A stretch of 12,478 nucleotides of DNA from Helicobacteraceae bacterium (GTDB lineage Bacteria; Campylobacterota; Campylobacteria; Campylobacterales; Sulfurimonadaceae): positions 1-12,478 of the forward strand of contig JAMOQV010000204.1 of assembly GCA_027068615.1 (NCBI GenBank), given 5' to 3'. Of the stretch, positions 1-7,303 are shown piece by piece. A program made the position numbers and the translations under genes. Numbering within the stretch: the stretch's first letter is position 1; each line of letters begins with the position of its first letter. The notes beneath the pieces are model-generated. The model saw only the letters and a list, made by a program, of their open reading frames with translations. It was not told where the DNA came from and made no database searches.

Positions 1-2
1 AT

Positions 3-599
3 AGTAAGAAAAAAGAGTTACGACTTCAATATGCAGAGCAATTGTTATCTAAACTCAATATCCATGTAAAAATTAAAAATAAAGATAGATTGCCAACTGA
101 TGGTCAATTTTTACTAATATCTAATCATAGAAGTATTATTGACCCTTTAATTGTAGAGATTGCATTGAAAGATACAAATATTTTTGGTCTTTGGATAGCA
201 AAAGAGGAGTTGTCTTCATCACCATTTTTTGCCACATTTGTTAAAAATGCAGGAACAATTTTACTCAATAGAGAAAATAAAAGTATGAGTGATGTTTTTA
301 AAAAGATTAAAGCAGGTGTAAAAGAGGGTAATTCAATCTTTATTTTTCCAGAGGGAACTCGCAACAAAGAGAAAACCCAATTGTCTAGTTTTAAAAATGG
401 AACACAAATCATAGCTTTAAAAAATAAACTTCCTATTTTACCTCTTTATATAAAAACAAATGCAGATGAAGCACTCAAAAGTGCATTGAAAGATAGTTCC
501 AAACATATAGAGATTGAAGTAGAGATAGGAGAGTTGATTGATTTTAAAACAAAACTTGGAGTTGAAGAGCTTTACAGAACTATGTTCAAACTAATATAA
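3..599 (+). CDS. plsC: 1-acyl-sn-glycerol-3-phosphate acyltransferase (PlsC family), 5'-truncated by window edge
   Basis: Member of the PlsC/LPLAT family, which transfers an acyl chain to the sn-2 position of lysophosphatidic acid at the inner membrane to make phosphatidic acid. The family blocks are all visible and in order: NHRSIID (catalytic H and D, nt 123-143), GTILLNRE (nt 252-275), FPEGTR (substrate binding, nt 345-362) and LPILPLYI (nt 429-452). The reading frame is open to the left edge without a stop, and the residues before the TTG at 42 (RLQYAEQLLSKLNI) look like the normal PlsC region before motif I. The TTG is therefore unlikely to be the start, and the true N-terminus, probably with a membrane helix, lies outside the window. 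Six bases separate it from the AsmA-like gene, suggesting one transcript. Related LPLAT enzymes with other acceptors, such as lyso-ornithine lipid, cannot be excluded. Confidence 0.88.
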   Translation, partial: SKKKELRLQYAEQLLSKLNIHVKIKNKDRLPTDGQFLLISNHRSIIDPLIVEIALKDTNIFGLWIAKEELSSSPFFATFVKNAGTILLNRENKSMSDVFKKIKAGVKEGNSIFIFPEGTRNKEKTQLSSFKNGTQIIALKNKLPILPLYIKTNADEALKSALKDSSKHIEIEVEIGELIDFKTKLGVEELYRTMFKLI

Positions 600-605
600 A
601 CAGCT

Positions 606-3530
606 ATGTTAAAAACAATAATATCGTTTTTTAGTGTTGTAATACTAACTGTTTTAATGACTTTTTTCTTTTTAACAAGAGGGATAGCAGTAGATACTAT
701 CTCTTATAAAAATATAGATATAAATAAATTGTATTTAAAATATGATGAAAAATTTATATTAACAATAGATAAATTAGAAATAAAAAATAAAAATTCTAAG
801 ACTTCATTTGATAAATCTTATATTAAAATAGCAGATGATATTTTGAAATATTTTAAATTAATTGAGATAAATTCTATAATTTATAACAATCAAATAACAA
901 AAATAAAATATAGTAATAACATTTTTTCTATAAAAAATAAAGATTTAGATTTTAATATTACAGCTAACCTTAAAAACAGTAAAATTTATTATAAAATATA
1001 TTCAGACAAGATTGATAATATAAAATTTTTAGATAAATTTCTAGTATTAAAACCAGAAATTCATGATGCTTTATTTAAGAAATTATCTTTTGACAATATC
1101 AAACTTGATGCTTTTTCTGGAATTGTTGATTTGAAAAATATTGATAAATTTGATTTAGATTCTCTGTTTATATCGTTTATTGTAGAAAAACCAAAATTTA
1201 AATTAACACATAAGCATACAATCTATTTTGAAAATATAGAAGTAAATTTAAAATCTGGATCGCTTGATATTCAAGTTCATAAAATTAAAGATTTTCATAA
1301 ATTAACATTTCAAGGGCATATAGATTCTAAGATAGACAAACTTTCTTTAAAGCTTTTAGGGGATATTTTCTATAAAGATATACAACTAAAAACAGCCATA
1401 GATGTAAAAAATAGTATTTTAAATTATAATTTTTCCTCAAATTTCCTTAAAAATATAAAAACAGTTGAAGAGTTTGTACCATTAAGCCGAAAATTAAAAG
1501 TATGGATTATAGAAAGATTAAAAGTTAAAAATATTAAACTCCTCAATGCAACTGGAATTTTAGATTTAAACAATACAGATATTGACCTCTCAACTTTAAA
1601 AATAAATCTGATTTTAAATGATGCTGTTTTAGATTTTAATCCAAAGAAAACTTCTCCACTTAAATCAGAAAAAGTATTTTTAAACTTTAATGGGGGAAAT
1701 CTAAAGATGAGATTTAAAAATCCTTCTGCAAGTGGTATAAAACTAAATAAAAGCAGTGCAATAATTTATAATTTGCTTGATAACAATACTAGCTTACACT
1801 TAAATTTACAAACAAAATCAGCTATAAACAAGGAACTTATTCAATTAGTAAATTCATACGATGTATTACCAAAAAACTTTAATATTATCCAGACAAGTGG
1901 TACTAGTAATATTCACACCATTATAGATATACCTTTTAATGATAATTCTATAACGGCATTTGTTGAAATCAAAAATCAAAAATCAGATTTTGACATATAT
2001 GGCAATAGTGTAAAATTGAATAATTTAGATTTTACATATAAAAATAAAAAAATATTGATTAAGAATTTAAAAGCTAATTATAAAGATTTTGTACTCAATA
2101 GCAAAAAATTGACATTTGACACTAACAATAAAAAATTAATATTTGATTTAAATATACATAATGAAAATGATAAATCAGTTGATATAAAGATCATTAATAA
2201 CTCTATTGTAAAACAAAATAAAATGTATGGAAAAGTAGATATTAAATCTTTAAATTATAGCGATTTATTGGTAATGAAAAATGAGATACTATCTTATAAT
2301 TTATTTTATGATAAAACTTTAAATATTTTATTGCCTATGCGATACATCGCATATAAAAAGGATAAAAATAATCTATCTACAATCAATATAAAAAACTTAA
2401 AACTTTTAAATAAGTATATACCTAAGTATAATCTACCAAAGGGTAGTTTAGAGTTAAAAACTAAAAATTTTAAAGATATCTCATTGCAACTAAAAACAGA
2501 TTTATCATCATATAATATTTTTTATAAAAAAGAAAAAGTTAATAATATCATATTGGATGCCAAAGTTAAAGATATGAAGAGAGTAACTATAAAAGATAAT
2601 ATAGGTTTAATTAAATCAAAGATTCTTCTTCTTAAGAGACCAGTTATAAATATAGCATTTAACAATATGGATGTTAGATACAGAACTAATACTAATAATT
2701 CTAAAACAACAAACTGTGAAACTAAAATTATTGATTTATCATATATGAATTTAGATTTTAAAAATGGTTCTTTTAGATACAATAATAAACTTTTAAAATA
2801 CAAAAAACTTAAAATAAAAACAAATTATGACCAAATAAATATTGATTTAAATAATAACAATACTAAAATAAAACTCAATATTAAAAATAAAAATATACTC
2901 TTAGATGCAAAAAAGTTAGATTCGGAGTTTGTTAATAATCTCTTTGAAAAAGAGATGATAGATAGTGGTTTTATAGATTTAAAAGTTAAAGGAACACAGT
3001 GTTTGTTAGAGGGAAATATGAAACTAAAAGATATAAATATTAAAGATGCTACTATGCTAAATAATATATTGCTAGTTGCAAACTCTGCTCCATCATTGAT
3101 AAATCCACTTTTAGTGGTGCCAAATCTTTATAAGTTTGCTAGTGGAGGTTTTATGTTGAGTGAATACAAGATAAAAGAGGGCTATACGGATCTGAAGTTA
3201 AATAGAGATGCTAATACTTTAAACTTTAACAATATAAATATACAAGGGGTTAGCTCAAATTTTTATGGTACTACGCTAATTGATCTAAATAAAAAACAAA
3301 TTAATGCTAAATTAAATGTTGCTATTATTCAAAATTATTCTAAAATTATAAAGCATATACCTGTTGCTGGATATGTTCTTTTAGGTAAAAATAAAAACTT
3401 TTCATATTCTGTCGATGTAACTGGAGATTTAAAAAAACCAAAAGTATCTACAAATCTACTAAAAGGTACAACAAAAGCACCATACAATATATTAAAAAGA
3501 GTTATCACTTTACCTTTAAAACTTTTTTAA
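606..3530 (+). CDS. AsmA/YhdP-like envelope protein, likely intermembrane phospholipid transport
   Basis: A 974-residue protein with one hydrophobic N-terminal helix (about residues 4-24) followed by a very long region of alternating beta-strand pattern, rich in Lys, Asn, Ile and Leu and with no catalytic motif. The C-terminal 170 residues or so (about 788-960) resemble the AsmA-like C-terminal domain of YhdP-type proteins: a repeated pattern of short strands, a PSLINPL segment, and an IPVAGYVLLG stretch followed by a TGDLKKPKV segment. AsmA-like proteins (YhdP, TamB, YdbH in E. coli) are anchored in the inner membrane and form a periplasm-spanning hydrophobic groove that moves phospholipids to the outer membrane. 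That role is inferred here from architecture only. It starts 6 bases after the PlsC-like gene with no recognisable Shine-Dalgarno, so translation may depend on the upstream gene. It is visibly more A/T-rich and Asn/Lys-rich than the genes around it, as is common for these poorly conserved proteins. Confidence 0.75.
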   Translation: MLKTIISFFSVVILTVLMTFFFLTRGIAVDTISYKNIDINKLYLKYDEKFILTIDKLEIKNKNSKTSFDKSYIKIADDILKYFKLIEINSIIYNNQITKIKYSNNIFSIKNKDLDFNITANLKNSKIYYKIYSDKIDNIKFLDKFLVLKPEIHDALFKKLSFDNIKLDAFSGIVDLKNIDKFDLDSLFISFIVEKPKFKLTHKHTIYFENIEVNLKSGSLDIQVHKIKDFHKLTFQGHIDSKIDKLSLKLLGDIFYKDIQLKTAIDVKNSILNYNFSSNFLKNIKTVEEFVPLSRKLKVWIIERLKVKNIKLLNATGILDLNNTDIDLSTLKINLILNDAVLDFNPKKTSPLKSEKVFLNFNGGNLKMRFKNPSASGIKLNKSSAIIYNLLDNNTSLHLNLQTKSAINKELIQLVNSYDVLPKNFNIIQTSGTSNIHTIIDIPFNDNSITAFVEIKNQKSDFDIYGNSVKLNNLDFTYKNKKILIKNLKANYKDFVLNSKKLTFDTNNKKLIFDLNIHNENDKSVDIKIINNSIVKQNKMYGKVDIKSLNYSDLLVMKNEILSYNLFYDKTLNILLPMRYIAYKKDKNNLSTINIKNLKLLNKYIPKYNLPKGSLELKTKNFKDISLQLKTDLSSYNIFYKKEKVNNIILDAKVKDMKRVTIKDNIGLIKSKILLLKRPVINIAFNNMDVRYRTNTNNSKTTNCETKIIDLSYMNLDFKNGSFRYNNKLLKYKKLKIKTNYDQINIDLNNNNTKIKLNIKNKNILLDAKKLDSEFVNNLFEKEMIDSGFIDLKVKGTQCLLEGNMKLKDINIKDATMLNNILLVANSAPSLINPLLVVPNLYKFASGGFMLSEYKIKEGYTDLKLNRDANTLNFNNINIQGVSSNFYGTTLIDLNKKQINAKLNVAIIQNYSKIIKHIPVAGYVLLGKNKNFSYSVDVTGDLKKPKVSTNLLKGTTKAPYNILKRVITLPLKLF

Positions 3531-3535
3531 TCAAG

Positions 3536-3563
3536 TGCCTCTTAGGTAACAGAATTTTTTTTT
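3536..3563 (+). terminator. weak candidate terminator after the AsmA-like gene
   Basis: A 5-bp stem (TGCCT at 3536-3540 with AGGTA at 3544-3548, one G-U pair, 3-base loop) is followed six bases later by nine T residues (3555-3563). The stem is short, so the T run may instead belong to the promoter of the next gene. Confidence 0.25.
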
Positions 3564-3578
3564 AAATTAGTATATACT
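3555..3578 (+). promoter_or_regulatory. candidate sigma-70-type promoter for the helical-protein gene
   Basis: A TATACT -10-like hexamer (3573-3578) lies downstream of a T run (3555-3563). Campylobacterota housekeeping promoters typically have T-rich upstream sequence in place of a conserved -35 box. The predicted transcript would have a leader of about 25 bases before the ATG at 3609. In such an AT-rich gap the match could be chance. Confidence 0.35.
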
Positions 3579-3596
3579 TTTAGATAAATAAAAAAT

Positions 3597-3601
3597 AGGA
3601 G
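3597..3601 (+). promoter_or_regulatory. strong ribosome binding site (AGGAG) for the helical-protein gene
   Basis: AGGAG lies 7 bases before the ATG at 3609. It is one of the best Shine-Dalgarno sequences in the window, which suggests a well-translated protein and supports this start. Confidence 0.7.
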
Positions 3602-3608
3602 TTACAAA

Positions 3609-4763
3609 ATGTTAGAAACAATGCAAAAAGAGATTTTAGAAAATCTTAAAAAAATAGATAAAACTGGAAAATCAGTTACTCAAGATATAACCAAAGTGGT
3701 TGAAGATGCTGTTTTTAAAGCAACTAAAAGTGTTAAAGATGGAGCAACAGAGATTAACTCTATATCTAAAAATGCTGTAACAACGGCAGTAGATGAGTTA
3801 AAAAAAATGGGTAGCACAGAAAAAGCACATATTGATGCTGTAATCAAAGGTGTAGTAAACGGTATTCAAAAAAGTACAAAAGAATCAATTGATAATCTTG
3901 ATATGGAGATGCTTAAAACTAAATATCGTATCCAAGAAAAAAATTCTGAACTTTTAGGAAAACTAAAAGATGCTCTTGATGGAGCAAAAGAGGCTGCTGA
4001 AACTTTTACAGGCAAAAGTAAAGAGCATATTGAAGAAGCAACAACAGAGATTAAACTAAAAAATGCAAAAATTTTGGGGTTGATGGAAAGCACAATCAAA
4101 CAAAGTGTAAAAACTGTGATTGAAGAGGGAGTTGATGTAGAGGAGAAGATCTCTTGCATTACACAAGAAGCTGTAGAAAATGCACTTAACGAAACACGAT
4201 TAAGTACACAAAAAGTTAAAGATGTTTCAAAAAGAGCTATTATGGCATCTGTAGAAGCAGCTAGAGAGTCTAATCAAAAAGTAAAAGAGGTAGAAGAAGT
4301 TGCTAAGGGTGCTATAGATGGTACTAAAAAAGCCATTCTTGTTAAAATTCAAGAAACAAAATCCGATATACAAAAAGTAAAAGAAAATACAGAAACTTTT
4401 GTAGAAGAGGATATCCTTCAAACTAAAGAAGATCTTGAAGCAATAAACGATGCCTTTGTAGATACACTTGATGCTATCTCTCAAAATGTACATGAACTTA
4501 ATGAAAAAGCATATAAAGTTATTTTAGACGAAGTTGATGAGATTAAATCAAAAGCTAAAGATGTTGTAGATGATGCTGTAGAAGTTTTAAAAGAGAGTGG
4601 TAAATCAGTTGCATATCGTGCTAATGAAAAAACAAAAGAGGCACTTGAAACTCTAAAAGAAGAGACTAAAGAACTATCTAAACAGATGCTAAAAATAGCA
4701 AAAGGTGCTTTTGAAGGTATGATTGAGGGTGCAAAGAAAACTATGAAAGATGAAAAAAACTAA
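3609..4763 (+). CDS. Ala/Lys/Glu-rich all-helical protein with internal repeats, function unknown
   Basis: I do not recognise a characterised function. The 384 residues are almost entirely predictable as long amphipathic helices, rich in Ala, Lys, Glu, Asp, Val and Thr, with almost no aromatic residues or proline, one Cys (183), no signal peptide and no membrane segment. A cytoplasmic or membrane-surface coiled-coil-like protein is likely. Residues 27-88 align with 181-241 (one-residue gap), and a short motif of the form hydrophobic-x-K-G-[AV]-x-[DNE]-G occurs three times: VIKGVVNG (78-85), VAKGAIDG (231-238) and IAKGAFEG (363-370). The composition recalls phasin-, apolipoprotein- or LEA-like proteins. 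From memory it also resembles the unknown-function family called DUF6781, but I cannot check this. It is a single-gene unit with its own strong ribosome binding site and a hairpin terminator, between the lipid-transport pair and the lipid-enzyme operon. Confidence 0.85.
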   Translation: MLETMQKEILENLKKIDKTGKSVTQDITKVVEDAVFKATKSVKDGATEINSISKNAVTTAVDELKKMGSTEKAHIDAVIKGVVNGIQKSTKESIDNLDMEMLKTKYRIQEKNSELLGKLKDALDGAKEAAETFTGKSKEHIEEATTEIKLKNAKILGLMESTIKQSVKTVIEEGVDVEEKISCITQEAVENALNETRLSTQKVKDVSKRAIMASVEAARESNQKVKEVEEVAKGAIDGTKKAILVKIQETKSDIQKVKENTETFVEEDILQTKEDLEAINDAFVDTLDAISQNVHELNEKAYKVILDEVDEIKSKAKDVVDDAVEVLKESGKSVAYRANEKTKEALETLKEETKELSKQMLKIAKGAFEGMIEGAKKTMKDEKN

Positions 4764-4773
4764 AGATGAAAAT

Positions 4774-4822
4774 TACAACTACACTTTCAACAAAAGGTGT
4801 AGTTGTAGTAAAATCATTTTTT
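4774..4822 (+). terminator. intrinsic terminator after the helical-protein gene
   Basis: A long near-perfect hairpin: arm TACAACTACACTTT (4774-4787), 5-base loop (4788-4792) and arm AAAGGTGTAGTTGTA (4793-4807), with one bulged base. Nine bases after the stem there is a run of six T residues (4817-4822). The stem is much stronger than anything expected by chance in this AT-rich sequence. The gap between stem and T run is larger than ideal. It separates the helical-protein gene from the downstream operon. Confidence 0.65.
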
Positions 4823-4827
4823 ATACT
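4822..4827 (+). promoter_or_regulatory. candidate -10 element for the HD-GYP/lipid-enzyme operon
   Basis: A TATACT hexamer directly overlaps the end of the terminator T run, giving the same T-run-plus-TATACT arrangement as at 3555-3578. It would leave a leader of about 35 bases before the GTG at 4868. Some promoter is needed in this gap if the terminator works, but the exact site is uncertain. Confidence 0.3.
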
Positions 4828-4867
4828 CTCTTACTTAAAATACTAAAATTAATGAAAGTGGAAAATT

Positions 4868-6121
4868 GTGACTTTTAAAAACATAAAAGACAATACATTA
4901 TTTAAATTTATATTAAAATTATTTGCTATTACAGTATTGAGTTCTGTACTATGGATAGTTGCAATTTACTTTTATAATGAATATAAAATAGCATCAAATA
5001 CCCAAAATATAATAAGACAAGAAGAAAAAATCTTTTTAAAAAAGTTTGATGTAGATGATTTAGAATATATTTCTAATATTACAAAAGCAAGAGAAAATAT
5101 TATTCTTTTTGAGCTATATGACAACTCTTTAAAACAAATATTAAATATAAAAAAAGATAAATATAATATTTTACTAGAGAAAATATTAAATCATATAGAT
5201 AAAACATCAACCACTACTCAATACAAAATGATACCAATAAATGAAAAAGATATATATCTATATTTTCAAACAAAACTAAAGATAAAAGACAAATCTTACT
5301 ATTTGAATATACTTCTAAAACTTGATGATAAAAGTGTAAGTTTGATTCGTAATGATATACAATCGAGTATTATAGTTGTACTTACAACTATTTTTATGGT
5401 GTTTATTTTTATATTTCCAACGATATATTCACAATACAAATTGTTGTTAGAAAAGAAAAATGAACTTTTACAAAGTCATATAAGCACACTTATATCTTTA
5501 GGAAATGCCATAGCAAAAAGAGATAGCGATACGGGTGATCATAACTATAGGGTTACATACTATAGTATCAAAATAGCTCAAAAACTAAACCTACCAAAAG
5601 AGAAAATAAAATCACTTATAAAGGGTGCTTTTTTACATGATATAGGAAAAATTGCTATAAGTGACAATATACTTTTAAAACCTGCTAAATTAACTGATGA
5701 TGAGTTTGAAAAGATAAAAACACATGTTATACAAGGGGTTGAGATAGTTAAAAATAACCCTTGGTTAGAAGATGCAAAAGAGGTAATATTGCATCATCAT
5801 GAAAAAGTTGATGGTAGTGGCTATCCAGATGGTTTACAAGGTGATGAGATACCATATAATGCACGAATCTTTGCCGTAGCTGATGTGTTTGATGCCTTAA
5901 CTTCAAAAAGACCATATAAAAAACCTTTTAGTTTAGATGAAAGTATGAAGATATTAATGGACGATGTAGGAACACATTTTGATAATGAAATAATTGATGC
6001 ATTTAAAGAGATTTATGAAAAAATGTATTATGATATTTTAGATATGAGTTCATCTGAACTTGAAAAGATATTTTATAAAAATATCAAACCATATTTTGAT
6101 ATAAAAGGTTTAGGTAAATAA
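4868..6121 (+). CDS. membrane-bound HD-GYP cyclic-di-GMP phosphodiesterase with periplasmic sensor-like region
   Basis: A 417-residue protein with a transmembrane helix (about 14-36), a periplasmic region of roughly 130 residues without a recognised fold (37-163), a second transmembrane helix (about 166-187) and a cytoplasmic HD-GYP domain (about 200-390). The domain hydrolyses cyclic-di-GMP to pGpG or GMP. Its metal and signature residues are intact: H225, the HD pair H257-D258 in HDIGK, H286, H310-H311 followed by E312, the GYP triplet at 318-320, and D339 in the DVFDALTSKRPYK block. The position that is Glu in trinuclear HD-GYP enzymes (four residues before the first His) is Asp221. The start is GTG at 4868, with a weak GA-rich Shine-Dalgarno. 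It is the first gene of the six-gene run, and only one base separates it from the phospholipase gene. An envelope signal probably adjusts its activity. The signal is unknown. Confidence 0.92.
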   Translation: MTFKNIKDNTLFKFILKLFAITVLSSVLWIVAIYFYNEYKIASNTQNIIRQEEKIFLKKFDVDDLEYISNITKARENIILFELYDNSLKQILNIKKDKYNILLEKILNHIDKTSTTTQYKMIPINEKDIYLYFQTKLKIKDKSYYLNILLKLDDKSVSLIRNDIQSSIIVVLTTIFMVFIFIFPTIYSQYKLLLEKKNELLQSHISTLISLGNAIAKRDSDTGDHNYRVTYYSIKIAQKLNLPKEKIKSLIKGAFLHDIGKIAISDNILLKPAKLTDDEFEKIKTHVIQGVEIVKNNPWLEDAKEVILHHHEKVDGSGYPDGLQGDEIPYNARIFAVADVFDALTSKRPYKKPFSLDESMKILMDDVGTHFDNEIIDAFKEIYEKMYYDILDMSSSELEKIFYKNIKPYFDIKGLGK

Positions 6122-6122
6122 G

Positions 6123-7286
6123 ATGTATAAAGTATTGTACTTAATGGTAATTTTCACACTCAATTTAGTAGCAAATAGCATATTAAATTATCATGATGGT
6201 TTAAAATACTATCATGATAATCAGTATAAAAAAGCCTATCCAATCATACTAAAAGAAGCAAAAAGAGGAAACAAAGAGGCTCAATACCTTTTAGGTAATA
6301 TCTTTGAAAACGGTTATGGTGTAGATAAAGATGCAAGTAAATCTATGTTTTGGTATAAAAAGAGTGCATCTAAGTATTCATATATCTTGAGTAATGATAT
6401 AAATGTAACTGATGATATACAACAAACTCAAGAAGGTTTACAGTTTGCTTTTAGCAAATTAGACCTTAGTTCTTCAAATGTAAAATCTGAAATGAAAAAA
6501 ATTGCAGATAAAGACTTTGGTATATTGCCATATCATACAAATTATCTGTTACCATTTTCATATTCTTCTAGCAAATACACCAATCAATCTTTAGATTATG
6601 ATAGTAAAATGGAGATTGAGTTTCAATTAAGCATCCAAAAAATAATAACTTATGATTTGTTCGGACTAAATGAGTATATAAGTGCAGGATATACACAACA
6701 AGTGTGGTGGCAAGCATATAGCGATTCAGCACCTTTTAGAGAAACCAACTATACCCCTGAGATTTTTATAACTCTTCCAACACCCTATAACATAGATAAA
6801 AAAAGCAATCTAAAAGCTATACAGTTTGGATTTAGGCATCAGTCAAATGGTCAAAGTGGATATCGTTCAAGATCATGGAATAGAGTGTTTTTAGCATCAT
6901 TTTGGCAATGGGATAACTTGTTTTTAAAAGCTCAAGCTTGGTATAGAATCCCAGAAAATAAAAAAAGTGAAGCATTTTATAATGGTACAGATCCAAATGC
7001 AAAAGGTGATGATAATCCAAATATTGAAAACTATCTAGGTTATGGAGATATTGAGATAAAATATCTTTATAAAAGTAGTTTAATCGCTTTAAAGTTAAGA
7101 AATAACTTAAAAACAAATAACAATAAAGGTTCAATACAATTAAACTATTCTATACCTGTTAATAATTTTAAAACCACTTATTGGTACTTTAAAGCTTTTA
7201 ATGGTTATGGAGAAAGTTTAATTGATTATGATAGAAGTGTTTCTAAAGTTGGTTTTGGATTTGCTTTTTATAGAAATATATTTTGA
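6123..7286 (+). CDS. pldA: outer-membrane phospholipase A (OMPLA/PldA) with N-terminal Sel1 repeat
   Basis: A 387-residue exported protein. Residues 1-18 form a signal peptide ending near VANS. Residues about 21-84 carry a Sel1/TPR-like helical repeat (EAKRGNKEAQYLLGNIFENG, then W-YKKSA). Residues about 131-387 are an OMPLA beta-barrel ending in the C-terminal Phe usual for barrels. OMPLA hydrolyses phospholipids and lysophospholipids that reach the outer leaflet. The catalytic site matches E. coli OMPLA in residues and spacing: H239 (H142), S241 (S144) and N253 (N156) within HQSNG...SRSWNR, with S249 matching the Ca2+ ligand S152. The PFRETNY block near 204-210 is also conserved. E. coli R147 is replaced by Q244. 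The Sel1 part is not found in E. coli or, as far as I recall, C. jejuni PldA. It starts one base after the HD-GYP stop, so translational coupling is likely. Confidence 0.93.
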   Translation: MYKVLYLMVIFTLNLVANSILNYHDGLKYYHDNQYKKAYPIILKEAKRGNKEAQYLLGNIFENGYGVDKDASKSMFWYKKSASKYSYILSNDINVTDDIQQTQEGLQFAFSKLDLSSSNVKSEMKKIADKDFGILPYHTNYLLPFSYSSSKYTNQSLDYDSKMEIEFQLSIQKIITYDLFGLNEYISAGYTQQVWWQAYSDSAPFRETNYTPEIFITLPTPYNIDKKSNLKAIQFGFRHQSNGQSGYRSRSWNRVFLASFWQWDNLFLKAQAWYRIPENKKSEAFYNGTDPNAKGDDNPNIENYLGYGDIEIKYLYKSSLIALKLRNNLKTNNNKGSIQLNYSIPVNNFKTTYWYFKAFNGYGESLIDYDRSVSKVGFGFAFYRNIF

Positions 7287-7293
7287 TATACAT

Positions 7294-7298
7294 AGGAG
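7294..7298 (+). promoter_or_regulatory. ribosome binding site (AGGAG) that sets the lpxR start at TTG 7304
   Basis: AGGAG is 5 bases before TTG 7304. From that codon translation gives a textbook signal peptide (MKNLKFKIVL... LNA). The in-frame TTG at 7283 precedes the site and would add seven residues with no Shine-Dalgarno. An ATG at 7300 lies in a different frame and ends after seven codons. Confidence 0.7.
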
Positions 7299-7303
7299 TA
7301 TGC

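Noticed and set aside
125..412. Open frame on the - strand inside the PlsC gene
   Set aside because: It is antisense to conserved PlsC motifs, has no ribosome binding site and resembles no known protein.
2522..2803. Open frame on the - strand inside the AsmA-like gene
   Set aside because: A Leu/Ile/Phe-rich shadow of AT-rich coding sequence, with no start context.
3866..4493. Two - strand open frames (3866-4159 and 4227-4493) inside the helical-protein gene
   Set aside because: Ser/Phe/Ile/Tyr-rich shadows created by the Lys/Glu/Ala codons of the real gene, with no support for expression.
7283..7303. TTG 7283 as the lpxR start
   Set aside because: It has no Shine-Dalgarno, overlaps the pldA stop and would place seven extra residues before a good signal peptide.
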